A DNA stretch of 64,000 nucleotides, taken from Hymenolepis diminuta (taxonomy: Eukaryota; Platyhelminthes; Cestoda; Cyclophyllidea; Hymenolepididae). Numbering within the stretch: position 1 is the stretch's first letter; every line of letters begins with the position of its first letter. The translations under genes and the position numbers were made by a program. Below are positions 13,021 through 25,949 of this stretch, piece after piece. Location of the stretch: positions 5,605,346-5,669,345 of the forward strand of contig CAADRB010000005.1 in NCBI GenBank assembly GCA_900708905.1, written 5' to 3'. The notes under the pieces were generated by a model. That model had not been told where the DNA came from. It ran no database searches and saw only the letters and a program-made list of their open reading frames with translations.

Positions 13021-16000
13021 CAATCTTGAGAAACATGGGAAGTTCTCCTTCAATACTGAGATTGAACATAGTCAACCAAAGATGGGTAATTTCCCAGTTA
13101 GGTTGTTATAAGCTGATTGCGAAAAAAGTTGGAGCTAATTAATAAATCTCGCTAGCCTCATTCCTAGATGCGTCTGTCAGCCCCTTGATCTGGAGGAGCC
13201 TGGAGGAGTAATTACCGTCCACCCAGGGTTTCAAATATTTCAAAGCAAGGAACCCACCTGGATTGACCTGAGTTGCGCCCTTGGAATTTTACCCCATCTG
13301 CTATTCTATTTTTTCAATCAAATTCGCAAAATCTTTTCACTTATTATTTAGAACAAATAGTAAGTGTGAGAGGAGGATGTAATAAATTTGTAATTCATTA
13401 ATTAATTACAAGTTAATTTCCAAGTTCAAAGTGGAAATTTCCTTTTCAACACTGAGCATGAATAGAAAATTTCACTGATTAAAACTTTATAATCCGAAGT
13501 TTACAAATACGATTGGTCATTTCAAATGCAGAATTCTTATCTATGGCTCTTGAACGTGTAACCTTGGAAATTGTAATTACAGCATCTTATTAGGCAATTG
13601 ATCCCAATTTTCTCCTATTTTTCTGCCAAGTATTTCTAATTACACTTTCTTAGATATTTTAACCTTCTTATCCGTGAAACTAACTTCCCAAACCATAAAA
13701 ATTTCCCAGTCGCCATTGTTATTGCTTCCGGTCAGAGCGTGTTTAAAAGATTACATAAAAGAGCCATCAAATGTCTGGATTGGTGATACTGAATAGTGTC
13801 ATAACTGGAGTTGTTAAGTTTTGTATTGGAAAAAATATATTAGTGACAAATCAGAGTCATTCTCTTAATACACGTTTATGAGTCAGCAAGGCAGCTGGTC
13901 GAATTTGATTGGTGAAGCCTTGAATTTTGAATATGCCTCCATAATATAATCGGAATTTCTCTCTGTATCTATGCTTCCCTAAAGCCCTTACAAAAACAAT
14001 AATAAACAGTCAAATTTAATTAAGTAAATATGAGTGTTATTGAACTTAATTCAATCAAAAGATTACTTTTAGGTTAATATAACTTAATATTGACTGAAAA
14101 TATAAAAATGACCTTAGCGAATATTAGCTACTTTTGTGGCTAAAAAGATAGGGGCTTTAGATATTAATTTTTAAACATTTCCTGATGTATACATATTAGA
14201 ATCAATTTATGAAATACGAATGATAGGGATGGCCGGCCGAAAGGCTTAATACTGATAGAAATGGGAGTTTAGGGATGTAAATTTCTTAATAAGCAGAGAT
14301 TCGGCTTCCTTTCCATCAACCCAAGATTGAAGTTGAAACAGTATTTATAATGAGCTTGAGAATTCCGGTAAATAGTTGATACGCTTTGATGTGCCGGCCT
14401 CAGACATTATCCTATTAAATTTCTCATTCAATAGCTCCAAGAAGTATTTCTTACCACCAAAGTTTTACGCAAATCATAGAAAAACGCGTATGTAAACTCT
14501 ACCATGGTAGTTTTGGCAATTTGACGTAACAGTTTTCGACTTTGACTATCCGAGGAATTGAATTTATTTATTGTCTCCTTTCTCAGTTTTTTCTACGTTT
14601 GACCTAATTTTAGTTATTTAAATTCCTCCTGCTCATTTAAACAAACGCTGAAACTTTTCACCAAATGACTGTTGTCGAATGAGAGTGGTATCGACTGTGA
14701 AATTAGATGGAATTCACAAATTTATATCCGAGATTATTGAAATAACAACCGAGACCAAGCAGTGGAACTCTAAACTAGTTCATCTAACTTTTTACTTGCC
14801 TGTCTTTAATTTAAAACTATTGCTATTCATTCAAGCTTTTTCCACTTTTTTGATTAATTATGCGAGTTACATCTTCTATTGTTCTGCAGTGTTAACGTCG
14901 ATTCCTAAAGGGACTTTTAAATTGCCCGATAATAAAAAGTAACCCTTTCCTCATAATCTTCTAACTAGAGCTTTACATAAAATTTTGGGTGGATAATAAA
15001 ATGGAGAGGCAGGTTGGGAGGAATTGGAAACGCTATGAATAAATGGAAATTTAATGATGTGGGTAGGAGGTAGGGTGATTCAGAGGCTTAAAGTACAGCG
15101 AAGAGGTATGAGCTAAGGACAGACTTAATTTAAAGATATGTAAGGAAAGGGGGATTCTAGAGGTCAGGCCAAGGTGAAGGTAATCATCTTGAAGGGTGCT
15201 GTGGAGTAGATAGGAGAAATTATATTTAGAGTGCCTGTACTTTTGTCCAACATATAAGAAAATGCTTATGAGGTCTCGGCAAATTTTTAAAGTCTTGAAG
15301 GATTTATCTTCAACAAATGTAATATATTCAGGTACAAAAGTATCAAAGGAAGGTGTTTTACTCAGGGATGGGGAAGAGACGTTAGTTAATGGCTTCAAAT
15401 TCTCCATTTCTGGAAGTTTTAGATCTTAAAAAAGGCAGGGATAATTTGCTCATATCTATCGGAATCTTATCCCAAACCAAGGTAATTTGAAACTGTTTAT
15501 AATCTATCTTCTAGTTACTTTCGGGGAGCAGATGGATGGCCCTAGCCAATTCCCGAAAATAACCAGCAAATTCCAGCACATTTTCTCCAGTTGGAACTGA
15601 GAATAATCCCGACTCTTCCACCCAAAATGTAAGATACTAAACGAGCAATGCATATCATAATTTAGTTAATGTATAACCAGAAATTGCGAATATGATTGTA
15701 CTTCCATAATATCATTTGCCTGATTAATTCGGGTATTTAACTTCTGCATCGAAGGAATTAATTGAACACAGGGTGTCATAGTTACCACTTATTTTATTTA
15801 ATCGGGTGATTAAAGTCATGATAAAGTTGAATTATCGGACAAAGGTAAATCGCTTCTAGGATTTGAACTAATGTTTATCCGATGAATTCATCAAATGACT
15901 GAATCAATTATTGTTGATCCTGATTTCTGTTAGGATAACCCGCAATTATTTATAAGGATTCAGATCTATTACTAGGACCCCAATCTACGAATCATCATTA

Positions 16001-16619
16001 ATTATAATTAAATATATTTGTTTTATTTATTTTTTATTACTTCAGATTTCAAAATCTTGAACTGTTTCCCCATTTTGGAAAAAAGTTTCCACAAAATCAC
16101 ACAAATTAGTATCACGCAGATTTTTTTCTTCGGATGTCCTGGTGATTCACCCCAAAGTACACTGGAGATGTGGTTTTTTTTTCGGGAGAGGCAAGGTGTT
16201 CTACATCCACCGAGGTCATGGAAAGGTCACCCAAGGTGGTGGTTTATGCATTTACCAAGGGAATTTAATGACATTTTTTGGCCATTAACGATGGTCATAA
16301 AAAATCAGCAATACGTGCTAATGATAGGTAAAACTATCAAGCCCTTTTAAGGAGTGCTTTTTCAACACTCAGATAGGAAAGAGAAGTCTGCCTAGTGAGA
16401 AATTTTGATTCTGTCACTCCTTTATTGGATAGAGTTATCCAGTGCGATGGCTATTCTACTCACTGGGGCTTCACCTCTGACCTCTGATGTCGGAGACAAT
16501 AGTAACCACTGATCCGCGAGCGACGGTTAACGATAGAAACGAACTCATAGGCAAATCAGCCCAGGTATACAGGAAAGAAAGTACGATTGAAGGTATCTAT
16601 TTTGATATCAGCTCATGTA
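13021..16619. other. gene-free AT-rich DNA
   Basis: No gene recognised. Open frames at 14679-14942, 15051-15407 and 16018-16350 are 87-118 codons long, without splice context or known motifs. A GGCCGGCC palindrome lies at 14231. Confidence 0.55.
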
Positions 16620-16725
16620 CAGAAGTAACCGTCAAAATTATATGTTGAATGTGCTAATGGTCTTATTCAGGTGGCCTGAATTCGAATCCCGAGCGAAATT
16701 GAGGTCCTCTCCTAATCCCGAGCAA
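16620..16725 (+). repeat. tRNA-like SINE fragment
   Basis: GTGGCCTGAATTCGAATCCC (16671-16690) includes a box B-like TTCGAATCCC. It has no matching tRNA cloverleaf and is followed by a local repeat of ATCCCGAGC. Best read as a degraded tRNA-derived repeat. Confidence 0.3.
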
Positions 16726-17089
16726 TAATTTTGTTTTAAATACTTTAGGATATTCAATTAGGGTATCTAAATGAAATATAATGATCCCATTTTTTAGAAA
16801 ACTCTTTTATCTTTCTATAATAATGAAATAATTTCGGTTCAGTCTCTCTTTACTTATTCCAAAGAGGGGCTATCGACTTTATGAGAAAATTAATGTGCAC
16901 TGATTTAAGAAATTTTATTGAAAAATATGTGAAGAGTGCAGTATAGATTTTCATCAACGGCGGTTGTTATGGTGATTCACGTAAAAGTACAAAGCATGAG
17001 ATAGAGTGCACTGTGCGCTCCCTAAGAGTGAGAGGTCTTGCTATTTGCGATCCTGTATCATGTGTTTGAGGTTAACTTTGGGCCATCTT

Positions 17090-17104
17090 TCTCTCTCTCT
17101 CTCT
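17090..17104. repeat. (TC)7 microsatellite
   Basis: Pure TC run inside a longer pyrimidine-rich stretch that continues to about 17126. Confidence 0.9.
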
Positions 17105-18431
17105 GCGTTTGCCCTTTTTCTCTCTGTAGTTGCACTAGAAACTAATTTTTGACGGTGTTTTTTTCTAGCGGATAAACTGTTAAACATTAAATAAATCAGC
17201 TAACGATGAAGTAACAATCAACTATTTTATTACCATCTGCTATCTCAGCTCTGTTATGCTATGATTATTTATTTACCTAAATATCATGCCAGATCATTCT
17301 TATTTTTCTGCTTTTGGAGGCAAAAATCAAATGAATTGACACAACCGATCATCATGAATAAGCAATCGGTCAGTAAGTACTTGATATGGTGAATTATGGA
17401 AGTTGAATGTTGGATCGTGAAACGTTTATTAAGCAAACAATATCCAATCCGAATCCAAAATATCGTAAGTAAGACTCGTTGTAACCCGACTTTACTGTCA
17501 ACATATTTTCGATCCCCTCCCCTTCTTCACCCATTGAATCTACTGTTAGCATAGGTCAGTTGCCTCCTCACATGAAAAATTGTAGATTTTGCCTTGTTGT
17601 GAGTTATAATATAATTATCAACTGTGAATACTACCTGTAAACCCTAACGTGCAGCAGCTGAATTAAAATTGAAAAGATTCAATCACCCTTTCATTTAAAC
17701 TTGTGTGATTACAAATGTATACTTTCTTTTGCTATCAAACAAATTACAATCAGTCTGAAAAATATCGTTATATCGTCATTTAATATCTCAAACCACCTTC
17801 TAAACCGAAACTGCAACAGATCTCTTCGAGAATCGAAAACGATATTTAAATATAAGCATTTATTCTTTTAGAGCCATTCCTTAACAGGACGACTTTAAAT
17901 CGGAAGCATATAAAAAGAAACAGCAAATCAGGTCAGGTTATAATGAAATTACGATATCAGATATTGAACACTACGTAGATCCTTGTCTTAACTCTGTCTA
18001 TGATCTAAGCTTCGTTGCGTTAATTGAGGGCAGAATTTATTGCCCACCTAGTTATTACTTTAATTATATATATTTTTAATTAAGGCAACAAAATTTTAAA
18101 ATTAGGAGGCTAAAGAGAAGGAAACTAGAGCTAAATTTAGATGTCACCAGATTCCAACCCTATAATTAGAAACTTTCTGGAAAAATGCCATCGAAGGAAA
18201 AAAAATTTTGGCGAATTTTGTTATTTTCCCTACCTAGTAGACCAGTATCAAATTACTGAAAAAATGGCTCAAACGGACCATTATTTGACCTAAAATGTGT
18301 AGAAAAAATGAGAGATTCTCAATTAAGTAAGACAGCTTTTTCTCAGTTATAATCCCACTTGTAAACTAAATTTGTTTCAAAGTGAAATTTACCGCCCATC
18401 AATGGCTAGGAATGCACACCAATGAATTTCG

Positions 18432-18475
18432 AATCCGTTCTCCTCTAATGGACTCGAACACTTTGCCACCGGTTA
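18432..18475 (-). repeat. family B end fragment
   Basis: The plus strand reads TTCTCCTCTAATGGACTCGA then ACACTTTGCC, close to the family B end at 10699. Short, with no head seen. Confidence 0.3.
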
Positions 18476-21154
18476 ATTAATTTTAGTAGGCAAGGAAAAA
18501 AGATTCAAAATATTTAACCGGTCTTTAAAATGTATCATTTTTCGGTTTGAATAAATAAAGCACTATTTATTAGAATATGCGTTTTAGAACAGCTTTAGAA
18601 GTAAATATACTACTTTGTAAATATGATCACATGGGAAGCTTGAAATCATGCTTCGAATTCCAGTGAATTTGAATCGATGAACTTACAAAATAGACATAAA
18701 ATTATGTCTACCATAACATTATGTCCCAATAATGCTAATTGCACCATCTTCAGATATCTAACTAAATTCCCAAGGGGTAAAACATCCCAAATTATCTCTT
18801 AATTCTGCACTTTTAAACTCTCCTAGACTGGACTTTTTGGAAGCATCTCCAACCAATTTTATTAGTTCCGGGGACTTTTTCTGAGAAAATCAAAGGTGTT
18901 GTTGGTGAAAAAGACATTAGCATCTGTTTCCTTCATCCCCTAGATAAACCATGACTCCATTTGATCTCAACAAATAGTAGGCTTATAATATCATAAAATT
19001 CTCCTTTTATTCTTCTTAAATACGCCTACAAATTGTTTATTTGTTCAAAATAAAATTGTTTATTTTAATTGAATCAAGAAGAAGTACTTCAATAAATTAC
19101 ACGTAAATATATTGATTTTTTTTGGTCCTCGAAATAATTTCGATGAGTCATCCTCATTTCGCGAAGATACCAATAATCGATAACTCTCTTACGAGTCTGA
19201 TAAATTAAAGATTTTAAAATTATGCCTAATTAAATTTCCAATTATTTAAATTTAAAAAAAAATCAATTGACTGAAATCTGTGGGATAATTGATTTAAATT
19301 TCGACTGCTTTAACCGATGAACTTGTTGTAAAATGCTGATAAGTAAGTTGGTTTAAACGGATTAGATTTTAAACAAAATATAACGAAATTAAGATAATAA
19401 TTGTCAAGAGAAGTAGGAGGGAATTGAAAGCGCACTTTGGTAAGCTGCAAAACACTGATAAGTTTGTCACCTTTGAGGTTTCCTGCCAAATGTTAGATGA
19501 CATGTAAGCTTTTTCTGCTGTTTGACCACCTGTGCTGTCATGTTCGTTTAAAAAGTCGGCTAAGGAAAGTATCAGAGACGGTGTTTTTGGACGAATTCAA
19601 GGTGACTTCAACAAGGTCTGGTGAGTCAGAACTCGATGAAAAGAAGCCCAGAAGGCTTCTTGGCGTTGATTTTTGTTGTTTTCGTTGTCGGATGATTAGC
19701 GGTTGAGATAAGGAGATACCAATTTCAATAAACAGTTGTCGTGGTTCCAGTGTTAACTAGGTACAACTGTTCTTGCGGTTTGGGGCTTTTGGTTTAAGTA
19801 AACGAACCTCGAGACTGTCAAGGACATATTTCAGTTAAATGAATAGCACGGAAATAAAAAAAAGTAAGATGGCTTGTCTTAGATATTGGAAATCAGGTGT
19901 CACTATATAATTATTATAGTTAAGTAATGCATTCAGAAACGGAGATTGCTATTGTGCAAATAATCATTAATGGGCTCCTAAGTGTTTGAATTTGGACAAA
20001 TCCTGGCGTAAGTTTTCTTCTACTTTCTGGCGAATGCTCGAAATGTGACTAACTACAAATATCTGGCGTAGTTTCCATCTTGAAAACTAGACTTCAAGTG
20101 AATGGATCTGTGAAAGGCCCTAAGCAAAGAGGTAATCGGGATTTATATAAAGTCTTGTTTCGAGGCCAAAATCTTCAAATTTTGCTTTCTTCTCCTCTGA
20201 TTAAATGTTATATTGAAAGTAATGCACTATCTTATCCATATCTTAACTTCGATAAATATTAATAATCAAGCCATAAAATAAGCCACGAGTGAAATTGCTT
20301 CTTCGGTTAACAGATCCACTTTAGATAGCGAAAAGAAAATTATATGACTTAAAAAAGGGAAATTATGAGAAAATTTGAACACTTTACTCTTGATTACAAT
20401 TCATTCACATTTTAGATCACATTTTGAAATGTTTCACTTCTTTCAAAAATACTATTTCAAGGAGATTGATCCGATCAGACCCAAATTTTTAGTCATTACC
20501 CTGAAATTGAGATACCAGAAGTCTTGGAGGTGTGAAAATCTTCAAAGATATTTTTAAGAATCTCTTCTTTATGTTCACACAAAATTCACAATCAGTGGTC
20601 TTCACTTTACTACTTCGAGACTTCAAGCGTGATTCATAAATAGGTCTCTGGTTATATCCGATAGCTGTTGGAAGTGACACCCACAAAACACATTGCTCTT
20701 TTAAAATACTATCTTTTGATTTCTGCAAATTTTAAAATTGCACAGCTAACTTAGCCGCTATTTCTTCCTCTTTTCCCTGCTACTACACTTTACAAATGTC
20801 TGAATCACATTAAATTAAGTCACCTCAAATATACGATTGATAATTCTTGAAGCTCAAAAACGTTTTTATCAACTATTAACTGTATTCTAATTTTCACTTC
20901 TTTTCTTCTACCGTTTTGACGTGCTCATCTGTCAATTTAAAGTTCACGAAATCAGGAGTTCATGGTTGAAACTAGTGATTGGAATTTCTGACCGCATCGG
21001 TCAATGATAATCATTAAAAAGATAAAAGTTGTGATTTTCTCATCAGAATGACTCCATTATTACTTATTTTTATTCAATTAACAGGACAATAATATTACCA
21101 CTGATAACATAGTAAAGCTACTTTAAGAGGCTGACCAAGCTAGAGTAGTCATCC

Positions 21155-21510
21155 CCCCTTAGAACTAATAATCTTCTCAAGGTTAACAGGAAACAAAAAC
21201 CTTTAATGAGTGAGAAGACCAAGTTTTGGGTTGGACAGATGTGTGTTAGACAATTGGAAAAAATAAGAGGGGAAAGGAGGAAGGGGTGGGAAGAGGAATT
21301 GGGTGGAGAAGGAAGCCATCTATACTGAGCGAGGACAATCTGGGTGTGAGGAGAAGGAGAAATGACGGATCCAGGCTGTTGACCGATTTCGCGATATATG
21401 TTCTGTTAGAGCGGAGGTATGAGTCAGTGGGGGTGCATTACATAGAGAAAATTAAGAGACCTATGAGTCAGACAGCGCAGGTACTTCAATCCCATATTCT
21501 CTCTTATGAG
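21155..21510 (+). repeat. dispersed repeat family C, copy 1
   Basis: Colinear with 44180-44515: TACTGAGCGAGGACAATCTG matches TACTGAGCGAAGCCAGTCTG, GCTGTTGACCGATTTCGCG matches GCCGTTGACAGATTTCTCG, and TGAGTCAGACAGCGCAGGTA matches TGAGTCGGAGTGCGCAGGTA. About 350 bp with a purine-rich middle (21260-21370). A 130-codon open frame crosses it but resembles no protein I know. Confidence 0.65.
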
Positions 21511-21854
21511 GCTTATCGTTATGAAAATCTCGCCATAGCCATAAATATATATATTTTGTTTAATATATTTTTCCGGCATAAAGGCAATGAATACCAGAAA
21601 ATCTTTCTTCACCTTATACATATCTCTTGGGGGAAAGGTAACTGGCACTGCTCAAGTGATTACCTTCCATTTGTCTGAATATGCTAAATCCTGAATTTCG
21701 GCAGAAGACAGTTCAGTTGTAGGATAACCACAAATGACAAATCACCTCTCAGAAACTGGATGCATTTCGATATCAGTATTCCCTTTGATAAGGGGATTAT
21801 TCACAGATTATTCTCAAGTCTTAAACTAATTATACAAACAGTACGATCATTTTC

Positions 21855-22025
21855 ACAGCTCATCTGCGAAGTCAAAGGTCAGAGTTTCGATGCCCATCAG
21901 TATGCACTCAGTGGGCGGAATAGCCGACCGCACTGGTTAAGTTTGGCTAATAAAGGGGGTAGGAGAATCGATTTTACTGCCCTCCTACTCAAGTACTGGA
22001 AAATACTTTCGATCATTTGAATATT
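21855..22025 (+). repeat. SINE-like repeat family A, copy 3
   Basis: A box B-like GAGTTTCGATGCC near 21882 is followed by the core CCGACCGCACTGGTTAAGTT at 21924-21943, then TAAAGGGGGTAGGAGAATCG and CTCCTACTCAAGTACTGGAA. The last part also matches the copy at 7252-7465 (CTTCTACTCAAG). This copy is among the least diverged. Confidence 0.65.
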
Positions 22026-24724
22026 ACTATTTGAATAAGTGGATGCTCTGATTCAAGGTCTTAAAATGAGACCGGAATAAGAGGTAATTAGTCGATAGAG
22101 TTTGGAGTTATTTTTAAACATCTATCACCCAAGTCAAATGGGAGATCAGCGCCGTTTTAATCTATTATTCTACCTAGAATTGAGAACAATATTGAGAACA
22201 AGAAAATGTTAATTCAAATGTTCTTTCTGGTTTCTGAAATCAGACTACTATCCCTCCATCCAAACCCTTCATGTTAAACGCAAATAGCCAAAATACGTAT
22301 TCAAGTTCATAGAAATAATACCCACCTGAACATTGGTCTTCCAAATGAATGCAGTTGGAACATGCACAAATTAGACCGCTTGGTGAGTTATCTAAATAGC
22401 TATTTTACCGTCGTCATAAGAGACAATAATAACTGTCTCGCCCTAAATGCCAAATGTGCTCAAAAGAATTTATGAGCATGCCAAATTGAGTAGACACATG
22501 TACAAGTACCGTCCCCCAGATTTACATTACTCAGGCGACACACGTTAGGGCAGTGAATTAACTTATAGGGAAGTGTACTTTAAGGCATGAAGGTTATTAA
22601 ATGGGGAAGTGGGTTGGGATAAATTTGGGAAGACAAATAGATATGTCATAAAAATCACTTATGACCACGCGATAATTGACTTTTCTCAGTCATGTAATAA
22701 AAGCTCATTGCAGTTAACATGGGTAATTTTGTAAAATTATTTTTTCATTACATTATTACATTGAAAAGCAAAGAAGAGTTCAACAAAGAACTTCCTACAG
22801 ACCTTTTAGCTTCCCAAAGATAGCCACAATTCCCCGAACTCAGTTAAGTAAACTTCCACAATTTACTCAAAATTTCACGAAGCAAAGACACATAAGTTAG
22901 TACATTCTAAAAACTGTGTTAAATTTTTATGAATAAAAAATTTTTAATTAAATATTTCTTGGATGCAAATTATTCATTTATCCAACAGGTCTTCAGACAC
23001 TTTAATCATCAGCATACTACGAAATTCTGAAGTTGTTAGAGAGCAGCATATGTCAATGCATCTGTAGGATTCTACGGAATGCACATGTTAGCCCGTATGT
23101 CCAATCTTTTCTAATTTCCAGATGCTTTTATTAACTGCTCATCCGATGAACAAAGGACGAAAAGCAGTCAACCCCACTTAGCGAACTGCAATTCGACCTC
23201 TGTACTATAACCGCATTTCCATTCTCCTGCTCCTTTTTCCCTTTCGTGATCAAAATCAACTCAACTCTTGGTCTTCTGAGCACGAAAAGATGTTGTTTCC
23301 TGTTGGCCTTTTGGAAGATCACTAGCCTTATAAGGGGATATCCCTAAACCAGGTAATTCTACTGACGAGATACGGTAATACGGAAATGCATGAATTGATC
23401 GACGCAAAGTTTCTGAAGATTGCAGATTTTATATCGGAGTCCCGAGAGATTTAAGTAATTAATTATTGTATAGTTTGTATTTTAAATAAAATTTCATATC
23501 AGATACGTACTTCTTCTCATAATAATATCTTTATTAAATTATTAATTTCTAAATTGCTTGAATTTTAAAGAATAAATTTACTTCTCGATCATTCGGTACA
23601 TCGATTTTTAACTGATCACAGAATCTCATGGATTTATATAACACTCGAAATATCAAGCTTTTAAGAGCTTGTGAAAATTCAAATTCTAAATTTATCTTTA
23701 AAATTTTGGACAGAAATTTCATTCGAGTTTCCAATGAAGGTATTAATAAAAAAATCTTACATTTTATGCCTATTTTGAAGGTCACGCCATTATCCCTAAA
23801 ATCGATAGGCAATATCGATTTTTTTTCAATCAGATAATTGATGGCTTTATGTCATTCAATATGACAGATTTTAAAAATAGCTCAATGCTCAAAAGTGCCA
23901 TATTTGGCTGTCTTTCATCTTCAAGATTTATTTAATTTATCATTTAAACAAGTTATTTATTTCGAATATACCAGAATTAACGATAAGTGACAAGTCCAAA
24001 AATAAGTTCTGATTTTGAATAGTACATTATAAGCAAAATAAACACTTTTGTGTATACCTCCATTCATTGAACAAAATTTGGTTATTTTGTAGGCAAGATA
24101 TAGATGACAGTGTCCTTGTCTAGACATGTTATCAAAGCCGTCAGCTGATGGGTTTATTTTTCTGCAAAATCAACTAATTTATTTCCTTTGAAATTGGATT
24201 AGTTCTTTCCCTTGGTCTTGGGACTGGAGTATTATTTCATATGACAATTGTAAAAAAACAATGAACATTGTTGTCCTCCTCAACTCCTAGGCATAAGAAC
24301 AGCCAAAATACCGATCCTTTCTTATAAAATAACAAGAATTTTCGAGACTTAAAGGGGCTGTTTATTTGCTTTTAAAATCGCTTTACATTTGACATTTTAA
24401 ATTGATTTATTAATGCCTTTGAACTTGTAGAGATTTGTAACAAATCAAAATTATTAAATTTGATAAATCTGAATTAAAAAAGGAGGCATTGTTTCAGGTA
24501 GAATGCCAATTGTTTAAATCGGCTGTGAAGCGAAAGGTCTCTTTAAATAACTGCGACGAAATAGCAAATGAAGTTGAATTAACATGCAGAAAGCAGACAC
24601 ATTATGCCAATTAAAGCATTAAAATTTTATAGTTAATTTAAAGTGACTTAAAGAGAGTGAGTCCGCTTGCCTTTGTAGTTTTCCTTCGCTTAAAAGTACA
24701 CGCTTTTCTCTTCAAGGCAAAGGA

Positions 24725-24743
24725 AGAGAGAGAGAGAGAGAGA
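24725..24743. repeat. (AG)9 microsatellite
   Basis: Pure AG run; followed by more purine-rich DNA to about 24855 that also contains a GC-richer patch near 24780. Confidence 0.9.
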
Positions 24744-25829
24744 AGTAGATGAGTCTTCTATTTCTTATCTCATTAAACCCGCGCACCGTCTGGCAATGAG
24801 AACAAAAGCGGGGAGAGAGAGGAAAGGAGAGGGAGGGGTTTTGGAGAGTTATGTCTACCAGAGAAAACTTGAAAAGATAAAAGTGAAATTGCTAATAGGA
24901 GAGACAATCTAGGGTGTGGATGAAAATGGTATAATAGTGGAAAAAAATAATAAAAGCATTTTTGATAAGTGGGGATTCACAAATTGAAATTCGTTAAATA
25001 ACTTAAAAATCGTCTACTTCCTATATTTATCAAAATCCACTGATCAGTCTATCATTTAACGAACAAATGACCATTGTGTTTACCGCAAAATACTCTGATA
25101 AAGTTCAATCTATGGCTACGACCTGCCTTCTGCATTCTGACTAGTTGCCTAGGCACTAAACACGTTCTAACATGAAATTTCTTCTTCTAATATTGTCTGT
25201 CGCCAAATAATCGTAAAATCCGCTCTCTATACGTGTATAATTGTAAAGAAAAAAATATATAAATACATTTCTAGTATTGATTTTATCGATCCGCTTGATC
25301 TGATTATCTATTTATTAAAACAGTTTAGTTTTAGGTCCAACCGGAATCTCTTTTAATTTTTCAAAAGAAATTTTGAAATCCACTCCTCTAAAATAATTGG
25401 TAGATATTTATCTGAACTCTTTACAATGAATCTAAATTTACATTGCAAAGCTACAAGGGAGTCCACTTTTTGAAGGCCGAATGACGCTTATACAAACGTT
25501 TATCACATTTTTTCAGAAGTTATTTATGCTTCTACTAAACTACGTTAGGAATCCACCTAGTTTCTCTAACGAATATGTTTTTTGTATGACCTCGGTGATG
25601 TTTATTAGAATCAAATCGGACTTCTGTTTGGTTAATACTGTTTGTAAAACGGTGCTACAAGGTTGTACCTTAAGGAAATCAGTTTGGAGGTCATTTTGGT
25701 GAATTACCGCCCGAGGTATTGTGCATTTGTAAACGCATTCTAGCTGTTAGAACCAAAAAACGCTTAAAGTTGAGACTATATGTATTTTATGGGAAATTCC
25801 CTCAAAAAGAGGGAGGGGAGGAATTGTAG

Positions 25830-25844
25830 TCGGTCCCGGACCGA
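25830..25844. repeat. 15-bp palindrome TCGGTCCCGGACCGA
   Basis: Seven-base arms around a single central base, GC-rich within an AT-rich region, following a purine run at 25806-25822. Could be a protein-binding site or chance. Confidence 0.35.
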
Positions 25845-25931
25845 TTCTGAATGAGTCGCTTTTCATCACCTTCATGGGGTGATCGGAAGCCATGGTTACT
25901 GGAAATTATGACTGTTTTTTTTATTCTGAGG

Positions 25932-25949
25932 TAAATAAATAAATAAATA
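25932..25949. repeat. (TAAA)n microsatellite
   Basis: Four and a half units of a tetranucleotide TAAA run. Confidence 0.85.

Larger units (their letters stand above)
16726..21154. other. gene-free AT-rich DNA
   Basis: Contains only the TC run near 17090, a family B fragment near 18432 and a small hairpin (AAGAAGCC / GGCTTCTT) near 19639-19661. No gene recognised. Confidence 0.55.

Noticed and set aside
14679..14942. The translated end LTSIPKGTF resembles ATSIPKRNF in another frame near 41500.
   Set aside because: The DNA match is about 20 bp with a gap and the surrounding sequence does not align. Not enough to call a repeat or a gene family.
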